Position numbers and translations under genes: made by a program. This document shows, piece after piece, positions 24,159 through 24,432 of a stretch of DNA of 24,432 bases; position 1 is the first letter of the stretch; each line of letters starts with the position of its first letter. The notes beneath the pieces are model-generated. The model saw only the letters and a list, made by a program, of their open reading frames with translations, searched no databases and was not told where the DNA came from. Origin of the DNA: SCUS01 sp966211675 (GTDB taxonomy: Bacteria > Myxococcota_A > Polyangia > Polyangiales > Ga0077539); assembly GCA_966211675.1 (NCBI GenBank), contig CBIHPK010000131.1, positions 1 through 24,432 on the forward strand, written 5' to 3'.

Positions 24159-24432
24159 ATGGCCAATGAAGATCGCGACCAGAGGTTCTTGAGGTTCGCG
24201 CGGGCGATCGCGCTGGTGTCGGGGGTGGCGCTGCCGCTGGGCGCGACGGTGCCCGCGTGCGCGGAGACGACGGCCCCGCCGGTCGTCGACGCGGGCCTCG
24301 CCGCCGACGTGTCGCAGCCGGGCATCTTCATCGACGCGGGCATCTTCATCGACGCGGGCATCAGCGTTCAGGACGCGGGCGTGTTCATCGACGCGGGCGT
24401 CGACGCGCCGGGGACCCGCGACGCGGGCATCA
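24159..24432 (+). CDS. Exported protein with DAG-I/V repeats (partial, C-terminus beyond window)
   Basis: The reading frame is open from the ATG at 24159 to the edge, about 91 residues. An ATG at 24147 would add four. The start MANEDRDQRF leads into a hydrophobic segment (about 15-30) ending in VPAC (Cys34), a poor lipobox, so it may be a lipoprotein or simply exported. After that the protein is a run of DAG(I/V/L) steps (IFIDAGIFIDAGI, VFIDAGVDAP), partly encoded by an exact 18-base tandem repeat at 24321-24338 and 24339-24356. It is the most repetitive of the Asp-rich linkers here. No domain is visible before the edge, so its function cannot be judged. The region around the start is less GC-rich than its surroundings. 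Confidence 0.7.
   Translation, partial: MANEDRDQRFLRFARAIALVSGVALPLGATVPACAETTAPPVVDAGLAADVSQPGIFIDAGIFIDAGISVQDAGVFIDAGVDAPGTRDAGI

Overview
The window is very GC-rich (low-to-mid 70s percent by eye) with strong third-position G/C bias. It is packed with secreted, cysteine-rich, Asp/Ala-linker lipoproteins next to signalling genes, GNATs, an HD-GYP/LuxR regulator and a class III cyclase. That mix points to a myxobacterium of the Polyangia, for example a Sandaracinus-like organism. This is an inference from style of content; no rRNA or marker gene is present. I support 19 protein-coding genes, two of them cut by the window edges. I see no RNA gene, CRISPR array, insertion sequence or phage gene.

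Layout. (1) 1-5869: two divergent, giant cysteine-rich lipoprotein genes, the first running off the left edge. Both carry a lipobox, an Asp/Ala-rich linker and long Cys-repeat arrays. (2) 5930-8976: an HD-GYP plus LuxR-type HTH regulator, a SnoaL/NTF2-like protein and a class III nucleotide cyclase with an N-terminal pair of CxxC motifs. (3) 9001-12504: a divergent pair, an unrecognised His/Met-containing protein and a long PLP-dependent group II decarboxylase. (4) 12542-17685: five co-directional minus-strand genes with very short gaps or 4-base overlaps. In transcription order they are a heme-oxygenase-like diiron protein, a GNAT-like protein, a membrane fatty acid desaturase, a TPM-domain membrane protein and a tandem Tim44-like/zinc-ribbon membrane protein. 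(5) 17971-21254: an AraC-family regulator divergent from that operon, two GNAT acetyltransferases and a multi-pass membrane protein. (6) 21271-24432: two minus-strand lipoproteins (one with a degenerate M23-like domain, one resembling pectin acetylesterase/Notum) and the start of a DAG-repeat exported protein on the plus strand.

How the genes may work together. The best candidate for an undescribed system is the 15019-19065 block. There a putative diiron oxygenase, a GNAT-like protein and a desaturase are translationally or transcriptionally linked. They sit divergent from an AraC/OruR-type regulator, with a large imperfect dyad in the shared intergenic region. A lipid- or acyl-derived metabolite or signal is a reasonable but unproven guess. 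A second theme is surface biology. Five exported proteins share Asp-rich linkers that appear to grow by short in-frame duplications, and two of them carry Cys-repeat arrays with clear higher-order repeat structure. A third is a class III cyclase whose two base-recognition positions look charge-swapped.
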